A stretch of DNA of 64,000 bases. It comes from Apostichopus japonicus. Its lineage: Eukaryota; Echinodermata; Holothuroidea; Aspidochirotida; Stichopodidae. The notes under the pieces were generated by a model. It was not told the DNA's origin and did not search any database. It was given only the letters and a program-made list of their open reading frames with translations. The stretch spans positions 2,553,001-2,617,000 of the forward strand of contig NC_092578.1 in the NCBI RefSeq assembly GCF_037975245.1, written 5' to 3'. This document shows positions 46,803 to 62,100 of this stretch, one piece after another; positions within the stretch are counted from its first letter, which is position 1; every line of letters begins with the position of its first letter. Position numbers and translations under genes: made by a program.

Positions 46803-49800
46803 ATTTTAAAGTAGGCTGAAATCTATTGTCGAGGCTTTTCAAAATATGCTTATACATGTATACTTTTATATTTATATAAATACCTAGGCTTAGCTTATAT
46901 ATACTTTAAGAAGTATACTTTTATTGATACGGTTACATTAGTCTTACAATTAAGCTAACACGAAGGCTTCCCAAAACGGCTCCCGAAAAACAGGAGACGG
47001 CCCCCGAAAAACGGGTGCCTGTGGCTCCCAGAAGGGCATTCCAAACATAACGATGACATCATATCATCTAGTCGCGTTACAACTCGTTTTGCTTCAATCT
47101 CTTTCAACTAGTACCTTGGTTCCAATGTATGGTATCTTCTAGATATACATCTAACACTCCCGATAAGCGCTTTTGTTTAGTGCCGCTTGACCGTTACGTA
47201 AGTTGTTTGGGTCAGTTCACGCAGGAAAGTACATTCTGGATATTAATTAGTGCATTGGCAGGTCTTGCAACTATTGCTGGTTGGGTACTATATGACTTCT
47301 GTTACAAACGGGAGCGCTAGGATGATAGCGTGTACCTGTATGTACATTCCCTTCTGCAGTTTGTGTACCATGTAAATGTGGAACTAATGTATACTGTCTT
47401 GGAATATCCAAATTGGAAAAAGGTTGTGGGATTCGATAAGACTCCCAAACAGATCAAACGCAAAGCTCCCGAAACGGCCCCGAAAAACAGGAAACATGTA
47501 TATGTGTAATTAATTTATTAGTTAGTTAATTAAATTCCTTACTACATGTATATTACAGAGAGAGTATTATAAATAGCACCCATACTTGAGTCCTAACAAT
47601 GGTAAACAAGTCTATCCTTACGTACAGGATGTACGCATGTCTATCCTAATTTCAAATGCAACAGACGCTCAGCAGGTATTCGAGAAAAGAGCGCATATAG
47701 ATGGAAAGTGAGCAAACGTTGGATGATTTGAAAGAAAACAGCTGCTTTAATATTACGAATTTCTCTTGACAACTTTCATTTCTGCTGTTATAGATCATGG
47801 CATTAAACATTCATTTTTATTAAGCACCAACCCTTCCCCGTTCCCTCCTCCCCTTCCCTTCCCATTCCATCTGTCTTGCTGCATCTCCTCAATTCTGAGT
47901 TAAATATGATGCACGAATCGTTTAGGCTAAGTGAAATGCTTTTCTTTGATGAGGGGGGGGGTGGGGGTAGGGGATGCTACTTACGTAACGAAGGTTAATT
48001 AAAGTTAACTTTGACCGAAAATACCCAGATTCGCCTTTAAGAAAATGTGGTCATTTGCACTTTAATTGCACTTTCTTAAAATTAACTTACGTGGGGTGGA
48101 TATTTCTTACCCGTTTACCTTGTATACTCAGGACCATACATGACCATATGTGTATATATCGTATATAGTACATCATTTATACAATCACCCATAATCTCTT
48201 CCTTGCAATAATTACTTACCGTTATGTAAGCCTATTCTTGGTACACATAGTTTGAAATGTCTGTCATATATCATAGTTCATGTCATTATATTCATAAGCC
48301 TGTATTTTTTATACTTTTTGAAAATAAAATATATGTACAGTCAGTATCGGGCTGTGATTGGACGTTACCAAATGCATATCGATCATTTGCGTTTTTGTTT
48401 TGTTATATTTTTGCAATGCTAAGCATATTCTACTCCATTCTTCCTATAAATGCAGTCACAGTACCAGTATCTTTGCCTCACGTGATCATCGCACGTTTTA
48501 TAAACCAAATTGTGTTCCAGCTCGGGGACCCGGAGCTCATTTATAGGTCAACAATCGTATCGGCCAAGACAATCTCTTGTATAGCTGCTTGTTTTTGTAA
48601 TTTGATTACAGGGATCACTTTGATTTCTCATAGTTTATTACCATGCAGTGGCCACCATTATGATGAAAGCCAATGGGTATAGAAAATAACGTACATGTGT
48701 AGAAGGATATTATTATTAAAGTGTTATTAACGTGTAATGCGTAGACAAAATTTGGAATACAACATCCGAGCGCATCCTCAGTGCGCGGACAAGGAATCTG
48801 ACGTCATAGGAATGGGTAGTCGACCTATGACCTCATGTCATGCAATAGGCTGCTGGAATAAGAACCAATTGAGATGACTATATGTAGGTACATCAAGTCA
48901 CAGTGCAAATGATCACAGACGCGTAAATGTACCCAGTCCAGCAAAAAGAGAGAAAAACGGATCGAAATACGAACAATTAAATAATCCAAAATATCTTCAA
49001 GTGTACTAACACTTTTGGACTCATGTTGACCATTTCAGTATATCTAGCACGTATATCGTCACTATATTGTTTACGGTGGGAAGTTGCTAGCACAAAACTG
49101 GAACAATGGAACATTTGAATACTAATGGAACACATTGTTGCAGGGACACCGATCCCCTCCCCACCCCCACCCAGTGTCCGGGCCATGTGCGGCCCCAGAG
49201 TTTAGCATTCTTAATGTACTTTCTGAAATGTACCTTCCTGTCTATTATGAGCAACCAGCAGACTATTTGCGGACATTCAGCATGCAGTGTACAGTTTTAG
49301 CCACTTGAAAATATATCTATGCTGTAAACTATATGAAAAGTAGATTAGTAAAATGCATTTTAAACTTTGACCATGAGTGACACATTAGTGACCTTCTGGC
49401 TTGTTTTGGGCAACATTGGTTATCTTACATAACATTCCATTTACTGAGCAGATTGTGATTAATTTCTCAAGTCCCAAGTCAAGTGCGGACAGTTGCCTTG
49501 AAAGAACAGTCATTAACTTCGAAAGTATCCACTTGAATAAGAATTCAGGTTATAGCTAGGCTCCAAGTGGTAGTAAACTACTGGTAGTTAGCCTTGTTGG
49601 TTATTATAAAAGGTTGGTTGAAGAATTGTTAACCAAATACCTTGTCTATTTGGTTGTGATATCTTTCTGTACACTGACAACAAAACGGATTGATTTATTT
49701 GGACTATACTGTTGTAATTCTATCACAAAATAAAGGAGAAAAGTTAGCAATGTATAATTTAAATCACTATTTGACCAAACATTAACATCTTTTCATGACG

Positions 49801-49829
49801 TCATTATAAGGTTTTGTGATAAAGTAATC
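46803..49829. other. Spacer between the two TRPC genes; one doubtful small ORF
   Basis: No conserved gene recognised. The ORF at 47129-47320 (63 aa) has a hydrophobic, TM-like segment near its end (FWILISALAGLATIAGWVLY) and a basic tail (CYKRER). It could be a small membrane protein, but no homology is apparent. A repeated word (CCCGAAAAACAGGA) flanks it near 46982 and 47478. The hydrophobic frame at 48257-48682 shows no family features. Confidence 0.35.
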
Positions 49830-50060
49830 ATGATGGCGGGCAATTCTTCGCACATTCATTTCAAAGGAAACCGGTGTAGTTCTAAGAAGAGGGACAACGA
49901 AGAAGATAAATTTGTTTTCTTTACACCAGTTAGTGAGAAGATCAGTATCAAAGAAAGCATCTTACAACTCGATCATGGTAAGTTTAAACGGAATCTGCTA
50001 GGAGGGCGGGTAGTTAATGAGGGTGGGGGTGGGGGAGAGTGGCCTGTGGTAAGGTTGGGA

Positions 50061-50109
<49 letters not shown>

Positions 50110-53100
50110 GATATATATATATATATATCAGGGTTCTGCCGCTGCCGGTCGGCGCCGGTCGGGCCCGACCAGCACGCTGAATTACCGACCGCCACAATCT
50201 GCCTGAGTGACTTTTCCGACCGGCACTTATTTTCGATAGGAACTCCAAAAAACAGCTCCATAGCCGGAGGGTCGAACGTACAGTAACACTGCAGTAATAA
50301 ACGCTGTTCGAAGGTTCACTGCATGATATCGCGCAGTTGATCGGAGTTATTCACTAGTTTACTGTTTACAGGTGCGTATCCAGGGGGGGCGTTGGGGGCG
50401 CGCGCCCCCCGGGTAAGAAAAAGAGGAGAGAAAAAAAAGAGAAGAAAAAAGGAAAAAAGAGGGGAAAAAAGAGGAGGAGGAGAGGAAGGAAGGGAAAAGA
50501 AAAAGAAGAAAAAGAGAAAAAGGAGAAAAGGAGGGAGTAGAAGATAAACGCGAAGACACCGGGAAGAGAAAGAGGAACAGTGACATCATTACAGCGCTGA
50601 AGGGTAGCCAGTGACGGATCAATGATTTCGTAAAAGTGTGACTCACCCTACCCCTTACACCGACAACTCCATTTTTTGACGTTTCCATTTTCCTCTCTCA
50701 CTAATGATCTATATATGTACTATATATGGTCTATCATAACGCGTGTGTAGAATTGTGCTATGAAACCAACTGTGGCTGGTCTCGAACTCGACCGTGTCGT
50801 CGGGGAACATGACGCATTTTGGGATGGGGGCGACCGCCTGCCCCCCCCCCATTCAGCATTTTTTTAAATGATATCGCTAAGTAATTTCAAAATAGAAAGT
50901 GCTTAGAGGCAACTTACAAGGCCTGGGAAGTGTCATTTCCAGCGATCTGGGAGACATTTTCGGCCAAAATTTGCTTGTACGCTTCGCGCTAACAAATGGT
51001 CCTGGGTAGTGCCATTTCCAGCGATCTGGGAGGCATTTTCGGCCAAAATTTTCTTGTACGCTTTCGCGCCAACCTATGGTGGCGCTACGCTTAGATAATT
51101 TGCCTACAGGCTTCGCCCCTCCCTTGGCAAATTCCTCGCTACGCGCCTGTTCGAATTTGTAACGCAAACAGCAGATATCACATCATATCAGTGAGCATGA
51201 AAATGGCGTTCCAGGATGAAAAGCCTCAAATCTGTCCGACTTGCCTGAAAAAATAACCAAAAATTTTCGCGCGCGAAGCGCGCGTTCAACGTCTTCATGT
51301 CAATATCATATAAGCAAGCATCGGTTATTACATCGCATGCCATCATGTACCGTACGGTCCGTTCAAATTGCGCAGTATTTCGCGGGATGCTAATGTAAAC
51401 AACGACATGTCTCATGTAGATGTATAAAAAGCATGGAGGTCCAATTATGTCAAAACTCTCTTTTACATTAGTAATGGCGAATTAGGGGATGCACCCCCGC
51501 CGCGCAGTGGCGGAGCGTCCATACGGTCGGGGGTGGATGCCCCCCCCCCTGACGGACTCAAATGGACTGCTGGCGCCTTTTTCAGCTCTTTACCACTTTT
51601 TACTTATTCTAGATTATTAACTTTTTTATTGCGCTCTCATCTACTTATTGACATTTCTCACATTTTGTTGCTGTAATTTGGCGATGACACCTTATTCTTC
51701 GTTTATCTGCAAATTAGCCAGGCCCGGAAAGGCTCATTTCCGGCGATCTAGGGAGTATCTCTATTCAAAAATTTTCTGTACGCTACGCGCCAACCAGTGG
51801 TGGCGCTCCGCTTAGATAGTGTCGAAAGCGCTCCTACAGACCATTCTCGCCACTCCTGACCAATACCCCTAGCTCCGCCACTGCCGCCGCGCCTCCTACG
51901 CCTATGTGTGTAGTGTTCGCTTTCGGAAATATCTGCTATTTTTTCATTTCCTTCAACCAAGTTTTATAATAGCCGATATAAGAGGTTTTAATGTTTCTAC
52001 ACCAATAAATTAACTCTGTCTGAATTTTCGAAAATTTCTGACCAACATTCTGCATCACACTTCCCTCTACTCGTGCAATTTTGACCGGTCTGTTAGGGGT
52101 TCAAGGAAGTTTTTCTATATTGGTTGTCCATAGATGAAATTTTGTACAACATTATGGGTATGTTTTCAAGTGAGTTTATTCACGAGAAATGTGAATTTTC
52201 AAATTCTGAACAAATATGGGGCTTAAAACCTTGAAAAGTGGGGCTGACGGGTATTGTGGGCCGCGACGTAGAATCACCTACAAAAGCAAAGACCCACAGG
52301 AGATGCCATCAGGTCGAACATGATGTGTGCCGGGTTGACAAACTTCAAAAAGGTTATGGATGGAAAAAAAAAACTATTAGGAAATACCTGGTTCTCAGGC
52401 AAAAAAGTGTACATCTGGTTGGTCATTTCAAGCCCGAGAAGTGCCGTTTCCGGTGATCTGGGGGGGTTTCAAAACAAGAAATTTTCTTGTACGCTGCGCG
52501 CCAACCGATGGTGGCGCTCCGCTTAGATAGTAATTCGCGCCCCCCGGGTTTGAAAATCCTGGATACGCGCCTGGTTTATTTGTACATGAAATTACACTCA
52601 GATTTTGTATTCCCTACTCGATACATGAGAAGCAGCGTTAGTCGCCAGTGTGTATATCATAACTGTCGTAAATAACTGTCCATCTAAAATTATCATCTCA
52701 GCCTGAATGATTTATTTAATAGGCACCACCTAACTTTTTTCATTAATTATGAAAAATTCCAGACATGAGATCTCATTTCAGAGCTGTCTACATGTGGCTC
52801 AGAATACTCGGGAAGGGTCGTTTCCGGCCAACTGGAGGTTTCCAAAACCCAAAATTTTCTTGTACGCTCCGCGCCAACCGATGGTGGCGCTCCGCTTAGA
52901 TAGTCCTGCCGGCACTCAATCCACCCTTGGCAGAACCCTGATATATATATATGAGATATATGTATGTGTGTGTGTTTGTATGTATGTATGTATGCATGTA
53001 TGCATGGTGGTCCTCAGTTATGATCTATATATTATTTAACATTTTTTTTAAATTGTGCATTATTGCGTTTGAATAAACCAAAATAACTCGAGATCACTCA

Positions 53101-56100
53101 GAATATATTCACCTAATAAAGACAGGATTTTGATCAGAGTCAAGCATGGCTTTCTTTGCAAGAGGAGGAGAGGGGTGAGGGAGGGTGGGGCGGCTGGGGG
53201 TGTCTTAGGAGTTTCGGGGGATTGGCATGAAGAACTGATTGCCAGACTATTTATATCATATTGTTACGTCATCATGACATGGGTAAATCAAACATCTATC
53301 CTGCATTGCTTTGAGTAATAACTTCCAGAACGAAGCACAAATTCTATACAAAATAAATAATACTTGTGGTAGTTTGTTTACTTAATTTTGTTTATGTTGT
53401 TTTCTAGTTCGGTTACAGAGGAATCTAGCGAAAGGTGATCATCTAGGGGACGGACTATTTCATGCGATATCTGCTGGTTCAGTTGCAGCGGTAGAAATTA
53501 TCTGTGGTTTCTATAAGAGCCAATTGGTATGTATATGTACGTACATAATGGGCAACGGGGTTCCCTCCCAGGGGCAGTTGTATAGCGCCATGAGCCAATA
53601 CAAGGTGTAGGAGCCCTATGAGGGTGGGGTGGTGGGGTGGTGGGGGGAGTGGCACGTACCCCATCCAATAACAGATAAAGAGGTTGCTATTGCCAACAAC
53701 CATACAATTTGCCTTATTCTAGAGAGAGAGAGAGTTGTAAACACACATTTTTCATTGTGACATTCCATTATAGGGAGACATCGCATTACAGGAGTTAGTC
53801 AACAGTTACCCAACAGGCACGGAGTTCCTATCAGTAGCAACTCCACTTCAAGTTGCAGCCGAGAACGACGACCTACGAATATCACAAGTAAGTATGTATA
53901 AACAACAACACCGAAACCAACTTAGTGGAACTGTAGTCTCTATAGAAATCATAAAATACCGAGAAAAAATAAATAAACAAAATAACCTTATAATTTCTAG
54001 GTTTACACTTAAATTGAAATTAAAATATTACAATGATGTCATGCTCGACCAAAACATCAAATAAATTATATTTTTGTTTGCTCTTGTTCGTGTTTGTTGT
54101 TGTTTGTGCATTGAATGGCTCTTTAAAAGTCAAAATTACAATATTTAATTCTCAGGAAGTGAAGACTTCGTCTACCAACGCCAGGCGCGTAGCCAAGGGG
54201 GGGGGGGGGGGGCGAAGGCCCTTGAGCATATTTTTTGTATTTTTTTAATGCTATCGTTAGTAGTTTCAAAATAAGAAATGCTTAGATGCAACTTACAACA
54301 TTTCCAGCGATCCGGGAGGCATTTTCGGCCAAAATGTTGTTGTACTCTTCGCGCCAACTCATGGTGGCGATACGCTAAGATAGTTTGCCTACAGACTTCG
54401 GCCCTCCCTTGGTAAATTCCTCGCTACAACCCTGACCAACACTGCCAAAAAATTTCACGCGTTACTATACACTACCCGGTACCAGCATTTCCAATGTTGA
54501 CAACATTAGTTTTATATTGCAATTCATGTGAAATGTGTCATACCTGGTTCGTTAAAGGATGACTCTGGAACGCTCCTTTAAGGCTAATTTGATGATGACG
54601 TCAGCTTCTTCTCAGTGCAAACGTAATTGTTAATGTTAACCCATTGTTTCCTGTATTGTAATTACTCAACAAAAGCATGTTCTTGTTACTTTCTATAAAC
54701 AACAGAGCATATTTGGCCGACATTCCACACTATTTTCCCTTGAAACATTAGTAATTATAAACATATCATTTGAGAACATTACATTTTTTAATGTTTTGTA
54801 CCCATTGAGTTTTGCATTGCATCTGAGGAACTAACTGATCTAATGGCAAGTGTATTAGTCTACAAGGCCCAGTCACTTAAAACTGATCAGCCTCAACTAT
54901 TTTAAAGGGTCATCCCCCCCCCCTACCCAAGAAAAATTTAGTAGGCTTATAGGAATACAAACCGGATTGACAGAATTGGTATTTGGACAGTAGACAGCAA
55001 ATCCATATTAATTGTGTGCATATATTCATCCTTAAAGGGCCAGGCAAAGATTTTATTTATCAATGTACAATGTTTAAAAAATGATGTGCTTACTATTATG
55101 ACAAATAATATACTTCCGTGGAATGATACATTTACCAACATAATGTGCGTAAATGTTTTCTTATTCTTTATTCCGCTTTCTATTAACATAAGAATTTCTC
55201 ATTTCATTAAATATATTTGATACCGCAGATTCTTGTGAATTGTGGCGCTAAACTACCAAGTCTGTCGGATGCCTTATCCGAATCTACAACGGATGAATTG
55301 GCCAGAGGTTTGATCAGATTTCACTGGTATAAAGCAGCAACAAGTCCTGCCCTTATTCTACTAACGGAAGCAAACCCATTTGGGCGCGCTTTTCAACTCG
55401 CTTTTCAATTAAGTCGATCTGGATATGAACCTCGTCCAAGGTTTGTATTTAACAAACCATCATCAATAAATTAGGCTAGATACCGGTAATTTATAATAGG
55501 TTACAGATAAAGTCCTCGAGCAAACCAATGTCTTACGTGTATGGTGTATGTATCCGTTAATATGGGGGAAAATATAGACTTCCGTGGCCCTTTACATAGC
55601 CTATCTCGCCTTCGACTCCCAGATATGAATCTACGATGACGTCAGAGAAATTCAAACAAATATTTGGTCTCGAGTAAGATTGAGTTTTATTTTGTAACCA
55701 TCGCACGTACAACTTTTACTTTGATTATGGCAGAGTCTGCTGTATCTTTAGGATAGGTAATCAAACGTTAAAACAACCTTAATAAGCTTGTTCATTCAGC
55801 TTTTTTCATCTCTCCAGATTCAGTCAAGACGTCCAGCGTCTGTGTGGTAATTTAGAAGATCTTCTTTGTGCAATCCTAAGCAAAGCGAGGACAAAGCGTG
55901 AGGTATACGCTGTATTGGAAACAGGATCAAACTACAACAATGAGGACACTTCACCAAATGTTAGCAAACATAAGACAATTTATTCAAAATGGGAAACATC
56001 TGCTCTTCCAAGAGGTTTGAAAACAGCTATAAGGTTGGACTTCAAGAAGGTTGGTAAACTTCAGATGTTATTAACGGTACAAGTAAGACGTGATCTGACA

Positions 56101-59075
56101 TTGCAAATCCGACATTGAAAGTCCGACTGTACTTGTCAGACGGTAAAGGTCTGATAGTACAAGTCAGATGGTAAACATGTCTGGCCAGGCAAGTCAGATG
56201 TTACAAATCAGACGTAACAAGTCCAACAGTACAAGTCTGACAAGTCTGACAGTACACGTAAGACGGTATAGGTCTGACAGCACCAGTCAGACGATGCAGG
56301 TCTGACGTTGCAGGTCTGACAGGGCATGTCATACGTACTAAGTCTAACAGTATAAGTCTGACAGTGCTAGTCAGACGTTACAAATCAGAAGGCACAGGTC
56401 TGACAGGACAAGTCAGACGATGAAGGTCAGACGTTGCAGGTCTGACAGGCGTGTCAGACATAAATGAATCTAATAGTAAAAGTCTAACAGTGCTAGTCAG
56501 ACGGTACATGTCAGGGGTACATGTCAGACGGTATAGGTCTGACAGCACAAGTCAGACGATGCAAGTCAAACGTTGCAGGTCTGCCAGGGCATGTCAGACA
56601 TAATGAGTCTAACAGAACAAGTCTAACAGTGCTAGTCAGACGGTATAGGTCTGACAGCACCAGTCAGACGATGCAAGCCCTACGTCGCAGGTCTGACAGG
56701 GCATGTCATACGTACTAAGTCTAACAGTATAAGTCTGACAGTGCTAGTCAGACGTTTCAAATCAGACGGCACAGGTCTGACAGGACAAGTCAGACGATGA
56801 AGGTCAGACGTTGCAGGTCTGACAGGGCGTGTCAGACATAAATGAATCTAATAGTAAAAGTCTAACAGTGCTAGTCAGACGGTACAAGTCAGACGGCACA
56901 GGTCTGACAGGACAAGTCAGACGATGAAGGTCAGACGTTGCAGGTCTGACAGGGCGTGTCGGACATAAATGAATATAATAGTAAAAGTCTAACAGTGCTA
57001 GTCAGACGGTACAAGTCAGACGTCACAGGTCTGACAGGACAAGTCAGACATAATATGTCTAACAGAACAAGTCTGACAGTGCTAGTCAGACGGTACAGGT
57101 CTGACAGCACCAGTCAGACGATACAAGCCCTACGTTACAGGTCTGTCAGGGCATGTCAGACATAAATGAGTCTAGTAGTACAAGTCTGACAGTGCAATTC
57201 AGACGGTACATGACAGGTAGTAAGAACTGTTTACTTCCAGATGAAATTCTGGACAATCTTTAGCTTGTCTTTCATTAAAAAACAACCCAATAAGTATGTA
57301 GGTCAGACTTTGTAGAATTAGATTTCACTGTTTAGCCTTTATAAATGGGAGTTCCTGGCAATTTTTCTTTGTCAAGAAAATTAGGTATTTTCATATTCTT
57401 TATTAGATAGTATGCAGTATTGTATACCAATACTTAAGGCAGCACGTATACACATGCCATCGGAAAGTAAGCATCGGTTGATGAAGTTTTTTTTATGCGA
57501 CTGAAAGTTTTCTTAATTGAAAAGCATTGAAGACTCGCCCCAAACCGCGTGCCGCCCTCTGAAAAAAAGTTCCGTTGCTTGCAAGTGTTTTCTTCTTGTC
57601 ACTACAAAATGCAGACAGTAATGAAACGTGATACCTTGTTATATTTGATCTGGACCTGAGATCAGAGAGTTCCATAACAACTCCCTGCTGAGATGTCCAT
57701 CGCTGCTATGTACACTGTGTTGTGATTATTGACCGTTGCTGCATGTATTGACTGTACACTAGTGTCTAATTACCGACGGTAGCAAGCTGTGTGTGTATTT
57801 TCTGGGATCGATGGTGGTGTCTAACACTTCTGTTACACCTCATTCGAAACTAGGTCAGATTACCGGTATGAGACGTTTCTTTGTGCGCGAGTCTTCAATC
57901 CCTTTAATTACACGAAGATCATTCAACGTGTTTGTTTTTTTTTCATCCTCAGTTTGTTGCGCATTCTTACAGTCAATTAGTTGTTACTGAGAAAACATTT
58001 AAAGGAGAATGGTTGGATTGGCGGACTCTTCCAAAGTTCATGTTTTACTTATTATCCGTGTTAGTGTTCCTTGGTACCCCCATCCTCTCCTTGGTATACG
58101 CCTTGTTGCCGTTTAGACGAATTGAACAGCTAATGGAAACCCCGTAAGTATTGTTAATATGTAGATAGGCCATACAAGAGGGGCCCAGGGAAAAAAATAT
58201 CAGTCCTTTTGGGTGATTTAGTGGCCCGGGACAAGTAGGAGGCCCGGTGAAATATGAAATAAAGAATCATGTATTCTTCGACCTGACCCTCGACGCCCAT
58301 ATATGTACACCGATAGGTTAGATACTTGTATTCGGTCTTTCAGTGGGCTGACTGACAAAATTACAACAACAATTGGAAAGTAACACAAAGATACACACGG
58401 TCAGATCATAACACTACGAACAAAGTAAGAACAGACGATAAGCTATGTGAAACATTTTATCACGATACGCGCGTGGGTATTTCTTCCTATTCGTGGCTAT
58501 GGAGGTATTGTTTTAGGCGACCGATCTTTGTTCCCTCGATCTACCATCTTTCACGAAATCCTAGACCTGCAAGTAGATCACTTACTAATGTAATAATTTG
58601 TTATGTCTTTACAAAACTAAATATAGTTTCTGGCTTTCTGATGCAAACATTGTCAGTGACATGTTCGCAAAATAGCCTCCTCTACTTTTTTTTCTACTTT
58701 TGCAGGTATGTCCGCTTTCTGACCGATGCTGGCGCTGATTTTTTGTTTTTAACATTGGTTATCCTCTCAAACATCAATGTATCTTATGAGGTCGCTTCCT
58801 GTCCCTCGGAATTTTATCTAGTTGATGGAGTCAGTTGTGTGGCTGTAAACTACAAATATTGGCCCCTTGGTGGCCGGTTACTGATCATCTCAGCGATTGT
58901 TCTCGGTAAGTATCAAATCAACTTCTTAGTATTGATTTATGCTAAAATCTCAATGCAAATACGTCGTTTGTTTGCATTGTTTTCAAGAAGAAAAGTCCAA
59001 AAAAAAAAACAAAAACAAAAAAAATTGAAAATCATCCAGTTCTAATTCTCTCTCTATGTGTAAGAAATTCCAACA

Positions 59076-59167
<92 letters not shown>

Positions 59168-62100
59168 ATTTGGGGCAGAAATGCTTGAGGATCGAATCAA
59201 AGTTTCTTATTACGCGCTCGTTAGTATAACTAAATTATAGTTTTACATTACCTTGGTCACATGTAATCTTAATTTGAGCAATACTTAGTATAGGTTTGAT
59301 AAAATTGTCTACCAAACGCAAAGTGCCATTGTATGGACCACAAACGGATTCTTCCTGGCAATAAACACAGTTGAAAATATGGGTTACTAAGTCAAGAACG
59401 CGCATTGGTAGAAACACCAACACATTTCAAGAGTTTCTACTGGTCAAATTACCTTAACATAATGTAATCAAGTCAGGGCCGTAGCCACGGGCGCTTCCCT
59501 TCCTTCCCCTGTCATAGAAAATCGGAATTCTTTCCAGCTGGTTAACGATTTTATAACACACGCACCTATGGAACGCCAATTTTATCATTTATTCAATAAA
59601 TTACAGATATCTCTTCATTTTCGGACATCTCTAATTTATTTCCTGATATCAATAATTAAAACATATTTGAGGTATTAGAAATTGAATTCGAGAGATCAAG
59701 AATTCGATTTCAAGATTTCTAGAATTCTAGAGATTTCTAGATCTCAATTTTGGACATCTCTAATTCGAATTCTTGAAATATCGAATCCAAGTTTGGATAT
59801 CTCGACTTCAATTCGAGATATCTTCAATAACGTTTCCCTTCTTGAAATCTTTAATATATTTCTTGATATCTTAAAATCAAGTTGAGATATCTTAAGTAAA
59901 ATTAAAGATATCGAAAATGCCAGTATATGATATCGCAAAATGAATTAAAGATATCCTTAAGTATTAAAGATATCTTCAATTTTATTCGAGATATCTGACA
60001 GTACTTGCAGAGATCTAGAATTAAATTGAAGATATCTGTAATTATTGAATAAATGTTGAAAATGACGTTCGATACGCAAGCAAAGTACTACACATTGGCA
60101 ACACATAAAATCGTACTTCACAAACGTTGTAGTAAACATGTTGGCAGTAATAGCACTCATTTTGTATCTACATGCACCTTGCCGAAACAAACACTTCTGA
60201 ATGGGCAGGGGGACACCCGTAGGATCCCTCCCCACTCTTAAAGACCCCCCCCCTCTAGAGGACGCCCATCAGCAAACGTTTACACTCCAAACCTCTCGAC
60301 AATATAAACAAGCGTCTCTCCAACAACCATATACCAAATATAGACAGTGTTTCTCAACTGTTAATTTCATTAAACAGTTTTCCTTACTGGAATGACCATT
60401 TTAAATGACAATTAACGTGTAAACAATACACAATGTTAATTATGAAAACTGAAGTTTGTTTTTTGCTCTGAACGTATAGGTGAGCTCATCTGGGCGTTTA
60501 GCAACCTCTATCATATGGGGTTCCGCACGTGGGCGAGGAAGGTGTGGACTTGGATAGACATTGTGCAGATTTTGTGTTACTCATCATCTTTATCAATGTA
60601 TGCAACCACGGTCGTTATAGTAAGTCAATTCCCTTCAATCTCCACCGGTCTTGTTTGTTTCAAGTTGAATGAAGTCAAATTTACGAAACAACACAAATTA
60701 ATTTGAAACAGAAACCTATTCTTTTATCCCCAAAAGTATCTTTTCAAGCAAACTAGAAGAGTTGATTTTGTTCTCTCCAGAATACGGGTTCATTTCAATA
60801 CAACGGGAGAGTACAGCAAAATACTAGCAGAGTGCCGCCATCGGGGTAAGCAATACATATACCTGAACAATAGGTATGGCAAACGGGGGCGTCGGGGTAG
60901 GGTCCAATCATCACGCAAGTGCCCATCCCCCCACCGTCCCCACTCCGGTTCTCCAGCCCCTGATGACAAATACAACTGATGGGACAGAGTAGTATTCCAG
61001 TTTAACAGTACATGTGTATTTACAATTAAAAATGTATTAGACAATTAATATAGCAGATTTGCTATTAGATAGTTGAGACTGTAGATGTTCAAAAAGGTAT
61101 TTCACGTGACTAGACAGTGACAACAAAAAAAAACTGCTAGAAATAATATGCTAAAAGTACCATGATGATTTGGACAAATAAGATTGACATTGTGGGTATT
61201 CACCCCTCCCCCCCCCCCCCGGACTCACACCTTTTCCCGTCCCACCTTGTGTGAAAAATCCAACGACTTGCCTGTTATTTGTTGAACCATTGTCGTCATT
61301 CGAGGAAGTCAAATTCTAAGTATACTTTTGGTCTGTGTGATGAAAGGACAATCACCTCTGTTTTTCACATTGGATTTACATTTACATTTTATCTTCATTG
61401 TTTCCTCATATAGGGGTATGGCGCTGTATGAAAACATCGGAGGTCTTTTAGTAGATAGGAATGTCTTCGAAACATCACGTGAATTCTGGGGAGGGCTAGA
61501 CCCCTCTATCCTGGCCGAGGTGATGTTTGCAGGTTGGAACAATTAACAATTGATATTTACAGTGTGGCGAAAAAGAAACAATCACTGTTCCTTCATGACT
61601 AAGTCACCATCAGCCACTACTCAGCAACTGCTTAGTTACTGCTTAGTCACTGCCTAGTCATCTACTAGTCAAATATCATATTCACCGCTAAGTCAACAAA
61701 TTGTCACTACTCCTTCATTACCATTCAGCTATACCATTTACATCTGCTCTTGTTAATTATTCGGTCAATGCTTAGTCAATTCTTAGTCAGCACTCAGTCA
61801 TTCACTCCAATGTGGAACCTGACACCATTCAGCTGAAACCTATTGACTTACTAGTCAGCCCCTTTGTCATATCTCAGTACTTCTCCGCAACTGTGTAGTC
61901 AACATTCAGTCACCACACATCACCACTCCACCAGTCATCATCGCTCAGTCATCATTTAGTCACTGCTTAGTTATTAGTCAGCCATCTGTCGTTATTCCTG
62001 CATCATCGTTCAGTCATCTTTTAGTCATTGCTTAGTTAGTAGTCAGCCATCTGTCGTCATTCCTTCATCGTCGCTCAGTCATCTTGTAGTCACTGCTTAG

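Larger units (their letters stand above)
50129..52940. mobile_element. hAT-type element, host of a nested composite transposon
   Basis: Starts CAGGGTTCTGCC and ends GGCAGAACCCTG, a perfect 12-bp inverted repeat with a hAT-like CAGGG start. Both sides are ATATATAT, compatible with an 8-bp duplication but uninformative in a TA tract. The element itself is 50129-50368 plus about 52579-52940, roughly 600 bp. The left part is GC-rich with repeated GCCGGTCGG-like words. The right part carries a hairpin module at 52800-52910. No transposase. Confidence 0.8.

Noticed and set aside
48257-48682. 141-aa hydrophobic ORF
   Set aside because: No recognisable family, no splice context; AT-rich DNA readily yields hydrophobic frames.
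49998-50261. Pro-rich minus-strand frames
   Set aside because: They cross the TA tract and the GC-rich end of the hAT element.
56521-57165. Two repetitive Arg/Ser/Thr-rich ORFs
   Set aside because: Products of the GTCTGAC/GTCAGAC minisatellite.
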